62,028 nt of DNA from Streptomyces sp. SBT349 (GTDB taxonomy: Bacteria; Actinomycetota; Actinomycetes; Streptomycetales; Streptomycetaceae): contig NZ_LAVK01000004.1 in the NCBI RefSeq assembly GCF_001083795.1, positions 1 to 62,028 on the forward strand, written 5' to 3'. A program made the translations under genes and the position numbers. Shown one piece after another: positions 49,373-57,289 of this stretch. The notes under the pieces are model-generated. The model saw only the letters and a list, made by a program, of their open reading frames with translations. It was not told the origin of the DNA and searched no databases. Numbering within the stretch: the stretch's first letter is position 1; every line of letters starts with the position of its first letter.

Positions 49373-50649
49373 CCGACACGACGCGGGCGGCCCACGGCTC
49401 CCTGGCCGGCCTGTTGGACACCGAGGCGATCCGCAAGGACTTCCCGATCCTGCACCGCACGGTCCACGGCGGGAAGCCGTTGGTCTACCTGGACAACGCG
49501 GCCAGCTCGCAGAAGCCGCGCCAGGTCCTCGACGCGGTGAACGACTACTACGAGCAGCACCACGCCAACGTGCACCGCGGCGTCCACGTCCTGGCGGAAG
49601 AGGCCACGGCGCTGTACGAGGGCGCGCGCGACAAGGTCGCCGCGTTCATCAACGCGCCCAGCCGCAACGAGGTGGTCTTCACCAAGAACGCCTCCGAGTC
49701 GCTGAACCTCGTGGCCAACATGCTCGGCTGGGCCGAGGACCCCTACCGGGTCGACGCGGGCACCGAGATCGTCATCACGGAGATGGAGCACCACTCCAAC
49801 ATCGTTCCCTGGCAGCTGCTCGCGCAGCGCACGGGCGCGACGCTGAAGTGGTTCGGCCTCACCGACGACGGCAGGCTCGACCTGTCGCGCATCGACGAGA
49901 TCATCACCGAGCGGACCAAGGTCGTCTCGTTCATGCTGGTCTCCAACGTGCTCGGCACGGTCAACCCGGTGGACCGGATCGTCCGCAGGGCCCAGGAGGT
50001 CGGCGCCCTCGTCGTCGTGGACGCCTCGCAGGCCGCGCCGCACATGCCGCTGGACGTGCAGTCGCTCCAGGCGGACTTCGTCGTCTTCACCGGGCACAAG
50101 ATGTGCGGGCCGACCGGCATCGGCGTGCTCTGGGGGCGGCACGAGCTGCTGGAGGACCTGCCGCCGTTCCTGGGCGGCGGGGAGATGATCGAGACCGTCA
50201 CGATGCACTCCTCGACGTATGCCCCGGCGCCGCACAAGTTCGAGGCGGGCACGCCGCCGATCGCCCAGGCGGTCGGGCTCGGCGCGGCCGTGGACTACCT
50301 GACCGGCATCGGCATGGACCGTGTCCTCGCCCACGAGGAGGCGCTCACGCGCTACGCGCTGGAGCGGCTGTCCGAGGTGCCGGACCTGCGGATCATCGGG
50401 CCGCTGACCGGCGAGGACCGGGGGGCGACGATCTCGTTCACCCTGGGCGACATCCACCCGCACGACGTGGGCCAGGTGCTGGACGAGCAGGGCATCGCCG
50501 TCCGGGTCGGTCACCACTGCGCGCGGCCGGTCTGCCTGCGGTACGGAATTCCCGCGACCACGCGGGCGTCTTTCTATCTGTACTCGACCCCGGCCGAGGT
50601 CGACGCCCTGGTCGCCGGGCTCGACTACGTCCGCGGGTTCTTCGGATGA
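49369..50649 (+). CDS. sufS: Cysteine desulfurase SufS
   Basis: A 426-residue class-V PLP aminotransferase-fold enzyme that takes sulfur from cysteine for cluster assembly. The PLP Lys is in FTGHKMCGPTG (about 244), with HHSN (about 139) and DASQAAPHMP around the cofactor. The catalytic Cys is in RVGHHCARPVCLRYG (about 384), a SufS-type short loop. It partners with SufU, encoded 19 nt downstream. Confidence 0.96.
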   Translation: MTDTTRAAHGSLAGLLDTEAIRKDFPILHRTVHGGKPLVYLDNAASSQKPRQVLDAVNDYYEQHHANVHRGVHVLAEEATALYEGARDKVAAFINAPSRNEVVFTKNASESLNLVANMLGWAEDPYRVDAGTEIVITEMEHHSNIVPWQLLAQRTGATLKWFGLTDDGRLDLSRIDEIITERTKVVSFMLVSNVLGTVNPVDRIVRRAQEVGALVVVDASQAAPHMPLDVQSLQADFVVFTGHKMCGPTGIGVLWGRHELLEDLPPFLGGGEMIETVTMHSSTYAPAPHKFEAGTPPIAQAVGLGAAVDYLTGIGMDRVLAHEEALTRYALERLSEVPDLRIIGPLTGEDRGATISFTLGDIHPHDVGQVLDEQGIAVRVGHHCARPVCLRYGIPATTRASFYLYSTPAEVDALVAGLDYVRGFFG

Positions 50650-50668
50650 GACGTCGGATGAGAGCGGT

Positions 50669-51142
50669 GTGAGAGGCGTGCAGCTGCAATCGATGTACCA
50701 GGACGTCATCCTGGATCACTACAAGCACCCGCACGGGCGCGGCCTGCGCGAGGGCGACGCCGAGGTGCACCACGTGAACCCCACGTGCGGGGACGAGATC
50801 ACGCTGCGGGTCAGGTACGAGGGCGAGACCGTCGCCGACGTCTCGTACGAGGGGCAGGGCTGCTCGATCAGCCAGGCCAGCGCCTCCGTGCTGAACGAGC
50901 TGCTGGTCGGCAAGAAGCTGCGGGACGCGCTGGCCGTGCAGGAGACGTTCCTCACGCTGATGCAGTCCCGGGGGCAGCTGGCGCCCGACGATGCCATGGA
51001 GGAGGTGCTGGAGGACGCGGTCGCGTTCGCCGGCGTCTCCAAGTACCCGGCGCGGGTGAAGTGCGCGCTGCTGAGCTGGATGGCCTGGAAGGATGCCACC
51101 GCCCAGGCTCTGGGCGAGGGCGCGGTGGAGGAGAAGCTGTGA
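50669..51142 (+). CDS. sufU: Zinc-dependent sulfurtransferase SufU
   Basis: A 157-residue IscU-like protein that accepts sulfur from SufS. Counting from the GTG at 50669, the zinc ligands are Cys40 and Asp42 (NPTCGDE), Cys65 (GQGCSIS) and Cys132 (RVKCALLSW), with the SufU-specific insert between the last two. Neither the GTG at 50669 nor that at 50678 has a strong ribosome-binding site, so the true start may be 3 residues later. It overlaps the next gene by 4 nt (GTGA). Confidence 0.94.
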   Translation: MRGVQLQSMYQDVILDHYKHPHGRGLREGDAEVHHVNPTCGDEITLRVRYEGETVADVSYEGQGCSISQASASVLNELLVGKKLRDALAVQETFLTLMQSRGQLAPDDAMEEVLEDAVAFAGVSKYPARVKCALLSWMAWKDATAQALGEGAVEEKL

Positions 51143-51468
51143 GCGAGACGACGACCGCACCGGCCGGCGAGGAAGAGGTCCGCGAGGCGATGATGGACGT
51201 CGTCGACCCCGAACTGGGGATCGACGTGGTCAACCTCGGCCTGATCTACGGCATCCACGTGGACGAGGAGAACATCGCCACGGTGGACATGACCCTCACC
51301 TCGGCCGCGTGCCCGCTGACCGATGTCATCGAGGACCAGGCCAGGACGGCCACCGAGGGCCTGGTCAGCGAGCTGAAGATCAACTGGGTCTGGATGCCGC
51401 CGTGGGGCCCGGACAAGATCACCGACGACGGCCGCGAGCAGCTGCGCGCCCTGGGGTTCAGCGTCTGA
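51139..51468 (+). CDS. MIP18/DUF59 Fe-S maturation protein (SufT/PaaD-like)
   Basis: A 109-residue protein of the MIP18 (DUF59) family, which helps deliver Fe-S clusters to target proteins. The motif DPELGIDVVNLGLIYGI (about 24-40) and the conserved Cys in TSAACPLTDVIEDQ (about 55-68) are visible, followed by NWVWMPPWGPDKI. It is the last gene of the suf operon and overlaps sufU by 4 nt. A perfect long hairpin follows. Confidence 0.93.
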   Translation: MSETTTAPAGEEEVREAMMDVVDPELGIDVVNLGLIYGIHVDEENIATVDMTLTSAACPLTDVIEDQARTATEGLVSELKINWVWMPPWGPDKITDDGREQLRALGFSV

Positions 51469-51495
51469 GCGGGGCGCCGTCCGCCCTCCGGACGC

Positions 51496-51538
51496 CATGA
51501 CGATGCCCGCCGGATGTGGTCCGGCGGGCATCGTCATG
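51496..51538. terminator. Terminator hairpin after the suf operon
   Basis: A 19-bp perfect stem (51496-51514 with 51520-51538) around the loop TGTGG. It lies between convergent genes and lacks a T-run, so it probably acts in both directions. Confidence 0.75.
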
Positions 51539-51552
51539 TCCTCGGGCGGGTG

Positions 51553-51789
51553 TCAGCCGTGGTCGACCAGCTCCGCGTGGCCCTGGGTGCGGGCGCAGTG
51601 CCCGCAGCAGAAGAAGTGGCCGTCCTCCGTCTCCAGGCCGTGGCCCATGATCTTGCACCCGCAGTTCTCGCAGACGGGCGCCATCCTCTGCACGGCGCAC
51701 TCGAAGCTGTCGAAGACGTGCACCTGCCCGGCGGCACGCACCTCGAAGGCCATCCGGTAGTCGTTGCCGCAGACCTCGCACTCGGCCAT
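51553..51789 (-). CDS. Small Cys-rich metal-binding protein
   Basis: A 78-residue protein with ten Cys and several His: CEVC at 4-7, a lone Cys at about 31, CENCGC at about 40-45, and FCCGHC at about 60-65. The second half (CENCGC..GHFFCCGHCARTQGH) recalls bacterial metallothionein and zinc-ribbon proteins, which trap Zn or other soft metals. It is encoded convergent to, and immediately after, the suf operon; a link to metal homeostasis is an inference. The start has AAGGAG on the minus strand about 11 nt upstream. Confidence 0.8.
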   Translation of the reverse strand: MAECEVCGNDYRMAFEVRAAGQVHVFDSFECAVQRMAPVCENCGCKIMGHGLETEDGHFFCCGHCARTQGHAELVDHG

Positions 51790-51918
51790 CCGCTCTCACT
51801 CCTTCTCTCGCTGGGAAGCTCTCGCGCTGGGAAATTCGCCGCAAGGATGGCGGGAACGCCCGCCGGGTTCCCCGCAGACGCGCAGGGCAGTCACTCCACC
51901 GGCAGGGGCCCCGGAGCG

Positions 51919-51938
51919 ATGTGTACGATCGTCCACAT
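51919..51938. promoter_or_regulatory. Operator of the SMR/TetR pair
   Basis: ATGTGTACGA-TCGTCCACAT is a 20-bp palindrome with one mismatched pair. It covers the TACGAT -10 (51924-51929) and the first two bases of the SMR start codon, an ideal position for the TetR repressor encoded by the second gene. Confidence 0.65.
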
Positions 51939-52257
51939 GGTGTATGTGACGCTGTCCGCCGCGATCCTGGCCGAGATCATCGGGACCCTGCTCATGCAGC
52001 GGAGCGACGGCTTCTCCCGGCTCTGGCCGACCGTCGGCACGCTCTCCCTCTATGTCGTGGCCTTCACGCTGCTCGCCCAGACGCTCAAGACCATGGAGGT
52101 CGGCGTCGCCTACGGCATCTGGTCCGGCGCGGGCACCGCCGTCGTCGCGGCCATCGGCATCGTCTTCCTCGGCGAGGGCGTCTCCGTCCTCAAGGTCGGC
52201 GGCGTCCTGCTGGTCGTCGCGGGGGTCGTCCTCCTCAACGTCGGCGGGGCCCACTGA
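51937..52257 (+). CDS. SMR family multidrug efflux transporter
   Basis: A 106-residue four-helix membrane protein of the EmrE/QacE family, which exports cationic lipophilic drugs against protons. The essential Glu is in SAAILAEIIGTLLMQRSDGF (about 13), and the signature AYGIWSGAGTAVVAAIG lies at about 59-75. The ATG at 51937 follows TACGAT by 7 nt, so it is leaderless. Its stop overlaps the TetR start by 1 nt, and a palindromic operator covers the promoter. Confidence 0.92.
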   Translation: MVYVTLSAAILAEIIGTLLMQRSDGFSRLWPTVGTLSLYVVAFTLLAQTLKTMEVGVAYGIWSGAGTAVVAAIGIVFLGEGVSVLKVGGVLLVVAGVVLLNVGGAH

Positions 52258-52829
52258 TGGCCCGCCGCTACGACCCCGACCGCCGCGAACGCATCGCGCG
52301 GGCCGCCGTCTCCGTGGTCAGGGAGCGCGGTGTCGCGGGGCTCAGCCACCGCGCCGTGGCCGCCGCCGCCGACGTCCCGCTCGGCTCGACCACGTACCAC
52401 TTCGCCGACCGCGACGAGCTGCTGCTCGCCGCCCTGGAGCGGATCAACGAGGCGTGGCTGGCGCGTTTCGCCACGTGGCTGGAGGGCGTGGACGGCTCCA
52501 CGCCGGTCGCCGACCTGCTGGCCCGCCACCTCGGTGACTGCCTGGGTCCCTGGCGGGAGAGCACGGAGCTGGAGTACGAGCTGTACTTCGCGGGTCTGCG
52601 CCAGCCCGCCGTCCGCCCGCTGGCCGCCCGCTGCCTGGACCGGATGGCCGAGCTGCTGTCCCCGCGCGTGCCCGACGAGACCACCGCGAGGGCCCTGATC
52701 GCGGTGGCCGACGGGCTGCTCATCCACATCCTCCTCACCGGCCGCCCCTACGACGAGGCGCAGGCCGCCGCCACGTTCGCCCGGCTGCTGCCCGGGACCG
52801 GCTCGCGTCCCGGGGCGGCCACCCGTTAG
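52257..52829 (+). CDS. TetR family repressor of the SMR pump
   Basis: A 190-residue regulator. The N-terminal HTH is complete ([47 protein letters not shown], about 10-57). The C-terminal ligand domain belongs to the type with [14 protein letters not shown]. Overlap with the pump gene by 1 nt and the operator upstream make local autoregulation likely, with a pump substrate as inducer. The start of dapD lies 10 nt downstream but has its own -10. Confidence 0.92.
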   Translation: MARRYDPDRRERIARAAVSVVRERGVAGLSHRAVAAAADVPLGSTTYHFADRDELLLAALERINEAWLARFATWLEGVDGSTPVADLLARHLGDCLGPWRESTELEYELYFAGLRQPAVRPLAARCLDRMAELLSPRVPDETTARALIAVADGLLIHILLTGRPYDEAQAAATFARLLPGTGSRPGAATR

Positions 52830-52839
52830 CGTCGTGACC

Positions 52840-53835
52840 ATGACCGAGACCACCTCTCCGCAGCTCATCCCCTCCGGCGCCGTCGCCGCCGGGCTCGCCA
52901 CCGTCACCGCCGAGGGCGTCGTGCTCGACACCTGGTTCCCGGCGCCCGAGCTGGTGGCCGAGCCCGGCGTCTCCGGCACCGAACGGCTCGCCGGGCCGCG
53001 CGTCGCCGAACTGCTCGGCCCCCGGGCGCCCCGCGCCCTCGGCCCGGACGAACGGCGCGGCGTCGAGGTCGTCGCGGTCCGCACGGTCATCTCCGACCTC
53101 CAGGGGAAGCCGGTCGACGCCCACGACGTCTACCTCCGCCTGCACCTGCTCAGCCACCGCCTCGTCCGCCCCCACGGCCTCAGCCTGGACGGCATCTTCG
53201 GGCTGCTGGCCAACGTCGCCTGGACCACGGCGGGGCCCGTTCCCGTCGAGCGCGTCGAGCAGGCCAGGCTCGCCCTCCGCGCCGAGGGCGGGCAGCTGGG
53301 GGTCACGAGTGTCGACAAGTTCCCCAGGATGACCGACTACGTGGTCCCGGCCGGGGTCCGCATCGGCGACGCCGACCGCGTGAGGCTCGGCGCGCACCTC
53401 GCGGCGGGCACCACCGTGATGCACGAGGGATTCGTCAACTTCAACGCGGGGACGCTGGGCGTCTCCATGGTCGAGGGGCGCATCAGCGCGGGCGTGGTCG
53501 TGGGCGACGGCTCCGACGTCGGCGGCGGCTCGTCCATCATGGGCACCCTCTCGGGCGGCGGGAAGCGGACCATCTCCCTCGGCGAGCGCTGCCTGCTCGG
53601 CGCCCAGGCGGGCATCGGCATCTCGCTCGGCGACGACTGTGTGGTGGAGGCGGGCCTCTATGTCACGGCGGGCACGCGCGTCACGCTGCCGGACGGCGAG
53701 GTCGTCAAGGCGCTGGAGCTCTCCGGCGCGCACAACCTGCTCTTCCGCCGCAACTCCACCAGCGGCGCCGTCGAGGCCCTGCCGCGCACCGGCGCCTGGG
53801 GCAGTCTCAACGAGGTGCTCCACGCGCACAATTGA
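52840..53835 (+). CDS. dapD: Tetrahydrodipicolinate N-succinyltransferase
   Basis: A 331-residue enzyme of the succinylase branch of lysine and diaminopimelate synthesis, a trimer with a left-handed beta-helix. The actinobacterial-type N-terminal domain occupies about 1-160. Hexapeptide repeats follow ([41 protein letters not shown]), then the terminal [10 protein letters not shown] segment. The ATG at 52840 lies 7 nt after TAGCGT and should be leaderless. dapA lies 2.4 kb downstream. Confidence 0.93.
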   Translation: MTETTSPQLIPSGAVAAGLATVTAEGVVLDTWFPAPELVAEPGVSGTERLAGPRVAELLGPRAPRALGPDERRGVEVVAVRTVISDLQGKPVDAHDVYLRLHLLSHRLVRPHGLSLDGIFGLLANVAWTTAGPVPVERVEQARLALRAEGGQLGVTSVDKFPRMTDYVVPAGVRIGDADRVRLGAHLAAGTTVMHEGFVNFNAGTLGVSMVEGRISAGVVVGDGSDVGGGSSIMGTLSGGGKRTISLGERCLLGAQAGIGISLGDDCVVEAGLYVTAGTRVTLPDGEVVKALELSGAHNLLFRRNSTSGAVEALPRTGAWGSLNEVLHAHN

Positions 53836-53885
53836 CCGGTTGACCGGGCGCGGACGGGCGGCGCCGAGCCGATAGCCTTGCGGCC

Positions 53886-54683
53886 GTGAGAGATGTCGCG
53901 GTGGGGATACGGTATGTGGCGCGCGGGCAGAAGTGGGCGTTCGGGCACGGCCGGTGGTTGGCCCTTGGCCTGCTGCCCGCGCTGATCACCCTGGTCGTCT
54001 ACGCCGCGGCGCTGGTGGCCCTCGCCCTGTACGCGGGCGACCTCGCGTCCTGGGCGACGCCGTTCGCCGACGACTGGGACGAGACCTGGCGGTCCGTTCT
54101 CCGTGTCACGTTCGCCGTGCTGCTCTTCGCCTTCGGCCTGCTGCTGTCCGTGCTGACCTTCACGGCCGTCACGCTGGTGATCGGCGACCCGTTCTACGAG
54201 GCGCTCTCCGGTCACGTCGAGACGTCGGAGGGCGGCGGCCCGGCCGGGGAGGGGCTGTCGTTCTGGGCCTCGGTCCGGGGGAGCGCGCGGGTGCTGCTGT
54301 ACGCGCTCTCCCTCGCGGTGCCGCTCTTCGCGCTCGGCTTCGTTCCCGTGCTGGGGCAGACCGTGGTCCCCGCCCTGGGGTTCTGCGTCTCGGGCTTCTT
54401 CCTGGCCGTCGAGCTGACCTCGGTGCCGATGGACCGCCGTGCCGTGCCCCTGCGGGACCGGATGCGGATGCTGCGCGGCCGTCTCGGGCTGGCTCTGGGG
54501 TTCGGCGTTCCGCTGGTGCTGCTGTTCCTGGTCCCGCTGGCGGCGGTGTTCCTGATGCCCGGGGCGGTGGCCGGGGCGACACTGCTGGCCCGCGACCTGG
54601 CGGGCACCGCGACCCCGCCGCACCCGCCGCACCCGCCGCACCCGTCGCCCGGCATGCCCCACCCGTCTCGCCGGCCCCGGTGA
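53886..54683 (+). CDS. EI24 domain (CysZ-like) membrane protein
   Basis: A 265-residue membrane protein of the EI24/CysZ family; CysZ imports sulfate in enterobacteria. The typical N-terminus VGIRYVARGQKWAFGHGRWL precedes four to six transmembrane helices (about 22-50, 73-100, 130-175, 198-225). GDPFYEALSGHVE is the conserved cytoplasmic loop. The C-terminus is a Pro/His repeat (PPHPPHPPHPSPG). The GTG at 53886 lies 7 nt after TAGCCT, suggesting a leaderless mRNA. A sulfate role is not established here. Confidence 0.88.
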   Translation: MRDVAVGIRYVARGQKWAFGHGRWLALGLLPALITLVVYAAALVALALYAGDLASWATPFADDWDETWRSVLRVTFAVLLFAFGLLLSVLTFTAVTLVIGDPFYEALSGHVETSEGGGPAGEGLSFWASVRGSARVLLYALSLAVPLFALGFVPVLGQTVVPALGFCVSGFFLAVELTSVPMDRRAVPLRDRMRMLRGRLGLALGFGVPLVLLFLVPLAAVFLMPGAVAGATLLARDLAGTATPPHPPHPPHPSPGMPHPSRRPR

Positions 54684-54696
54684 GGCGGCGGGCCGG

Positions 54697-56199
54697 TCAG
54701 CGCGCGTCGCGCCAGACGGTCGCGTCCAGGGTGAGGTGCGTCTCGCCCTCGGCGGGGAGGGCGGTGATGTCGACGAGGGCGATGTGGCCCGCGACGGTGC
54801 GGACGCAGACCTGGGAGCCCTCCGTCACCCGGGCCATGTCGATCGCCTCGGTGGAACGGGTCTCGGCGCGGCAGGTCGCCAGCGAGCCTCGCTCCTCGGG
54901 GCGGAGCAGGACCAGTTCGTTCCCCAGGGCGGTGCGGAGCCGGGGCGGGTCACCGGCGGTGAAGTAGCGGAAGTCGATCTCCGCCATGTTCCAGGAGCCC
55001 GAGTCGCGGGGGACCACCGGGTGCTGGTCGAGGAACAGGTGGTCACCGGCGGCCAGTTCGATGCCCGGATAGTGCGCGGGCTCGGGGTCGGCGGGCGGTG
55101 GGGGCGTCGTCTCCGTCCGCTCCTCGGGCCCGTCCTCCTCCTCGGGCGGGGCCTCCTCGGCGGCGCCCTCGTCGCCGCCCGCCAGGACCGCCGCCATGAT
55201 GCCGCCGCCCGCGAGGAGCACCGCGGCCGTCGCCCCCGCGGCCAGCAGCAGGGCGCCGCGCCGCCGCCTCGGCGGGGGCGTGACCGCCGCGGCCAGGGGC
55301 GTGGCGTGCGAGGTGAGCTCGGCGGCCACCTCGGGGGGCAGCCAGTCGCCGGGCGCCGACGGCGGGGGACCGGCCGCGGACCGGGCGGCGGTGATGAGAT
55401 CGGTGGGCGAGGGGCGCCCGGAGGGGTCCTTGGCGAGACAGTGGGCCACCAGGTTCCGCAGGGGCTCCGGCAGCGCCGAGAGGTCGGGGTGCTCGTGGAC
55501 GATGCGGTAGAGCACCGCGTGCGAGGTGCCCTCGCCGAACGCGGGCGTGCCCGTCCCGGCGAACGAGGCGAGCAGGCCCAGGGCGAACACGTCGGTCGCG
55601 GGGGAGACCCGGCCGCCCGCCGCCTGCTCCGGCGCCATGAACGAGGGCGTGCCCACGACGACCCCGCTGTGCGTGAGCGCGGTGCCCTCGACGGCCCTGG
55701 CGATGCCGAAGTCGATGACGCGCGGCCCGTCGGTGGCCAGAAGGACGTTCGAGGGCTTCAGATCGCGGTGGACCAGGCCCGCGGCGTGGATCACCTGGAG
55801 CGCCTCGCCGATCCCGGCGATCAGCCGGAACACCGCCTCCACCGGGAGGCGGCCGTGCCGCCCCACGACCTCGGCCAGCGAGGGGCCCGGGATGTAGGCC
55901 GTGGCCAGCCAGGGCCTGGGGCCCTCGGTGTCGCTGTCGAGCACCGGGGCCGTGTACAGCCCCTGGACGCGCTCGGCGGCCCGCACCTCCCGCTGGAAGC
56001 GGTGCCTGAAGTCCGGGTCCTCGCCGAACTCCGCGCGGATCACCTTGAGCGCCACCGCGCGCCCGCCCGGCGTGTGGGAGAGGTAGACGCGGCCCATGCC
56101 GCCCGCGCCGAGGCGGGCCGCGATCCGGTAACCCCCCACCTCGCGGGGATCGTCGGGTTCGAGAGGCAGGAACACATCGTTCTTCGTACCGTCGTTCAT
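54697..56199 (-). CDS. Receptor-type serine/threonine protein kinase
   Basis: A 500-residue Hanks-type kinase. The kinase domain spans about 22-275 with LGAGGMGRVY (P-loop), ALKVIR (catalytic Lys, about 52), HRDLKPSNVLL (about 145), DFGIAR and FMAPEQ. A Pro-rich linker follows, then one transmembrane helix (LLLAAGATAAVLLAGGGIMAAV, split here as about 318-338), an acidic/Pro stalk, and an extracellular domain (about 375-500) with two Cys that may pair. The outer domain is not a PASTA type. A VGGYRI start to the kinase and a short acidic N-terminus are usual in Streptomyces. Confidence 0.93.
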   Translation of the reverse strand: MNDGTKNDVFLPLEPDDPREVGGYRIAARLGAGGMGRVYLSHTPGGRAVALKVIRAEFGEDPDFRHRFQREVRAAERVQGLYTAPVLDSDTEGPRPWLATAYIPGPSLAEVVGRHGRLPVEAVFRLIAGIGEALQVIHAAGLVHRDLKPSNVLLATDGPRVIDFGIARAVEGTALTHSGVVVGTPSFMAPEQAAGGRVSPATDVFALGLLASFAGTGTPAFGEGTSHAVLYRIVHEHPDLSALPEPLRNLVAHCLAKDPSGRPSPTDLITAARSAAGPPPSAPGDWLPPEVAAELTSHATPLAAAVTPPPRRRRGALLLAAGATAAVLLAGGGIMAAVLAGGDEGAAEEAPPEEEDGPEERTETTPPPPADPEPAHYPGIELAAGDHLFLDQHPVVPRDSGSWNMAEIDFRYFTAGDPPRLRTALGNELVLLRPEERGSLATCRAETRSTEAIDMARVTEGSQVCVRTVAGHIALVDITALPAEGETHLTLDATVWRDAR

Positions 56200-56224
56200 G
56201 GCCGCCGCTCCCCCGAGACCTCAC

Positions 56225-57175
56225 TCAGCCCTTGCTGTCGGTGACCCTATCGGAACGGAGCGCCGCCTGAAGCACGGTCGCCAGGCGGGCGGTCAGCGCC
56301 TCGTCCGCGTCGAGCAGCGGACCCCTGACCGGGCCGCCGGGCAGCCCGGCCGCGCGGAACAGCGCCTTGACCGCCACCGTGCCGGACACCTCGTTCATCA
56401 CCGCGTCGACCAGCGGCAGCAGGGCGCGGTGGCGCGCGGCGGCGGTGGCCGGGTCGCCCGCGGCGAAGGCGTCGAGCACGCCGCGCACCTGCCGCCCGGC
56501 GACGTTGGCCACCGTGCTGACGACGCCGCTCGCCCCGATGGCCAGCAGCGGCAGGTGCGTCTCGTCGCTGCCCGAGTAGTAGGCGAGGTCGGTCTCGGCC
56601 ATCACCAGACCGGACGTGAGCAGGTCGAAGGAGCAGTCCTTGACGCCCAGGATCCGCGGGTGTTCCGCCAGGCGCCGCAGCGAGTCGGCGGTCAGCGCGG
56701 TGCCCTTGCCGGTGCGTGCCGGGATGTCGTAGAGCATCACGGGCACGTCGGTGGCGTCGGCGACGGTCCGCAGGTGGTGGGTGATCGCCTCCTGCGTGGG
56801 GCGCGAGTAGTAGGGCGTCACCACCAGCAGGCCGTCGGCGCCCGCCTTCTCGGCGTCGCGGGCCAGCGCGACCGAGTGCCGGGTGTCGGCGGTGCCGACC
56901 CCGGCGACCACGGTGGCGCGGTCGCCGACAGCCTCGGCGACGGCCCGCACCACGGCCGCCTTCTCCTCGTCGCTGGTGGTCGGCGACTCCCCGGTGGTCC
57001 CGCTGAGGACCAGGGTGTCGCAGCCGCCGCGGTCCACGAGGTGGGTCGCGAGCCGCTGGGTGCCCGGCAGGTCGAGGGAGCCGTCCGCGGTGAACGGCGT
57101 GATCATGGCGGCGGCGCAGCGGCCGAACGGGGCGGGGCGCGTGTCGGGCCACGTCGCGGAGGGTGTCTGAGGCAT
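56225..57175 (-). CDS. dapA: 4-hydroxy-tetrahydrodipicolinate synthase
   Basis: A 316-residue TIM-barrel aldolase that condenses pyruvate and aspartate semialdehyde, the committed step to lysine and diaminopimelate. The Thr-Thr pair is in SGTTGESPT (about 58-66), the triad Tyr in PYYSRP (about 120), YDIPARTGK holds the Tyr/Arg, and the Schiff-base Lys is in LGVKDCS (about 177). The stop lies 25 nt from the kinase start on the same strand. Streptomyces usually have more than one dapA-like gene, so this may be one of several. Confidence 0.92.
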   Translation of the reverse strand: MPQTPSATWPDTRPAPFGRCAAAMITPFTADGSLDLPGTQRLATHLVDRGGCDTLVLSGTTGESPTTSDEEKAAVVRAVAEAVGDRATVVAGVGTADTRHSVALARDAEKAGADGLLVVTPYYSRPTQEAITHHLRTVADATDVPVMLYDIPARTGKGTALTADSLRRLAEHPRILGVKDCSFDLLTSGLVMAETDLAYYSGSDETHLPLLAIGASGVVSTVANVAGRQVRGVLDAFAAGDPATAAARHRALLPLVDAVMNEVSGTVAVKALFRAAGLPGGPVRGPLLDADEALTARLATVLQAALRSDRVTDSKG

Positions 57176-57203
57176 GGACCGCAGTCTGCGTCCCGACCTG
57201 CCC

Positions 57204-57289
57204 GGCGGTCCACCCGGTTCCGGCGGAGAGCCGCGGGGGACCGCCGCACGGGGCGAACGGGCCAGGGGGAACGGGACAGGGGCGAACGG
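57204..57289. repeat. Short direct repeats next to the nuclease stop codon
   Basis: GGGGCGAACGG occurs at 57250-57260 and 57279-57289, with a related GGGGGAACGG between them, spaced 14-15 bp. No function is evident. Confidence 0.4.
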
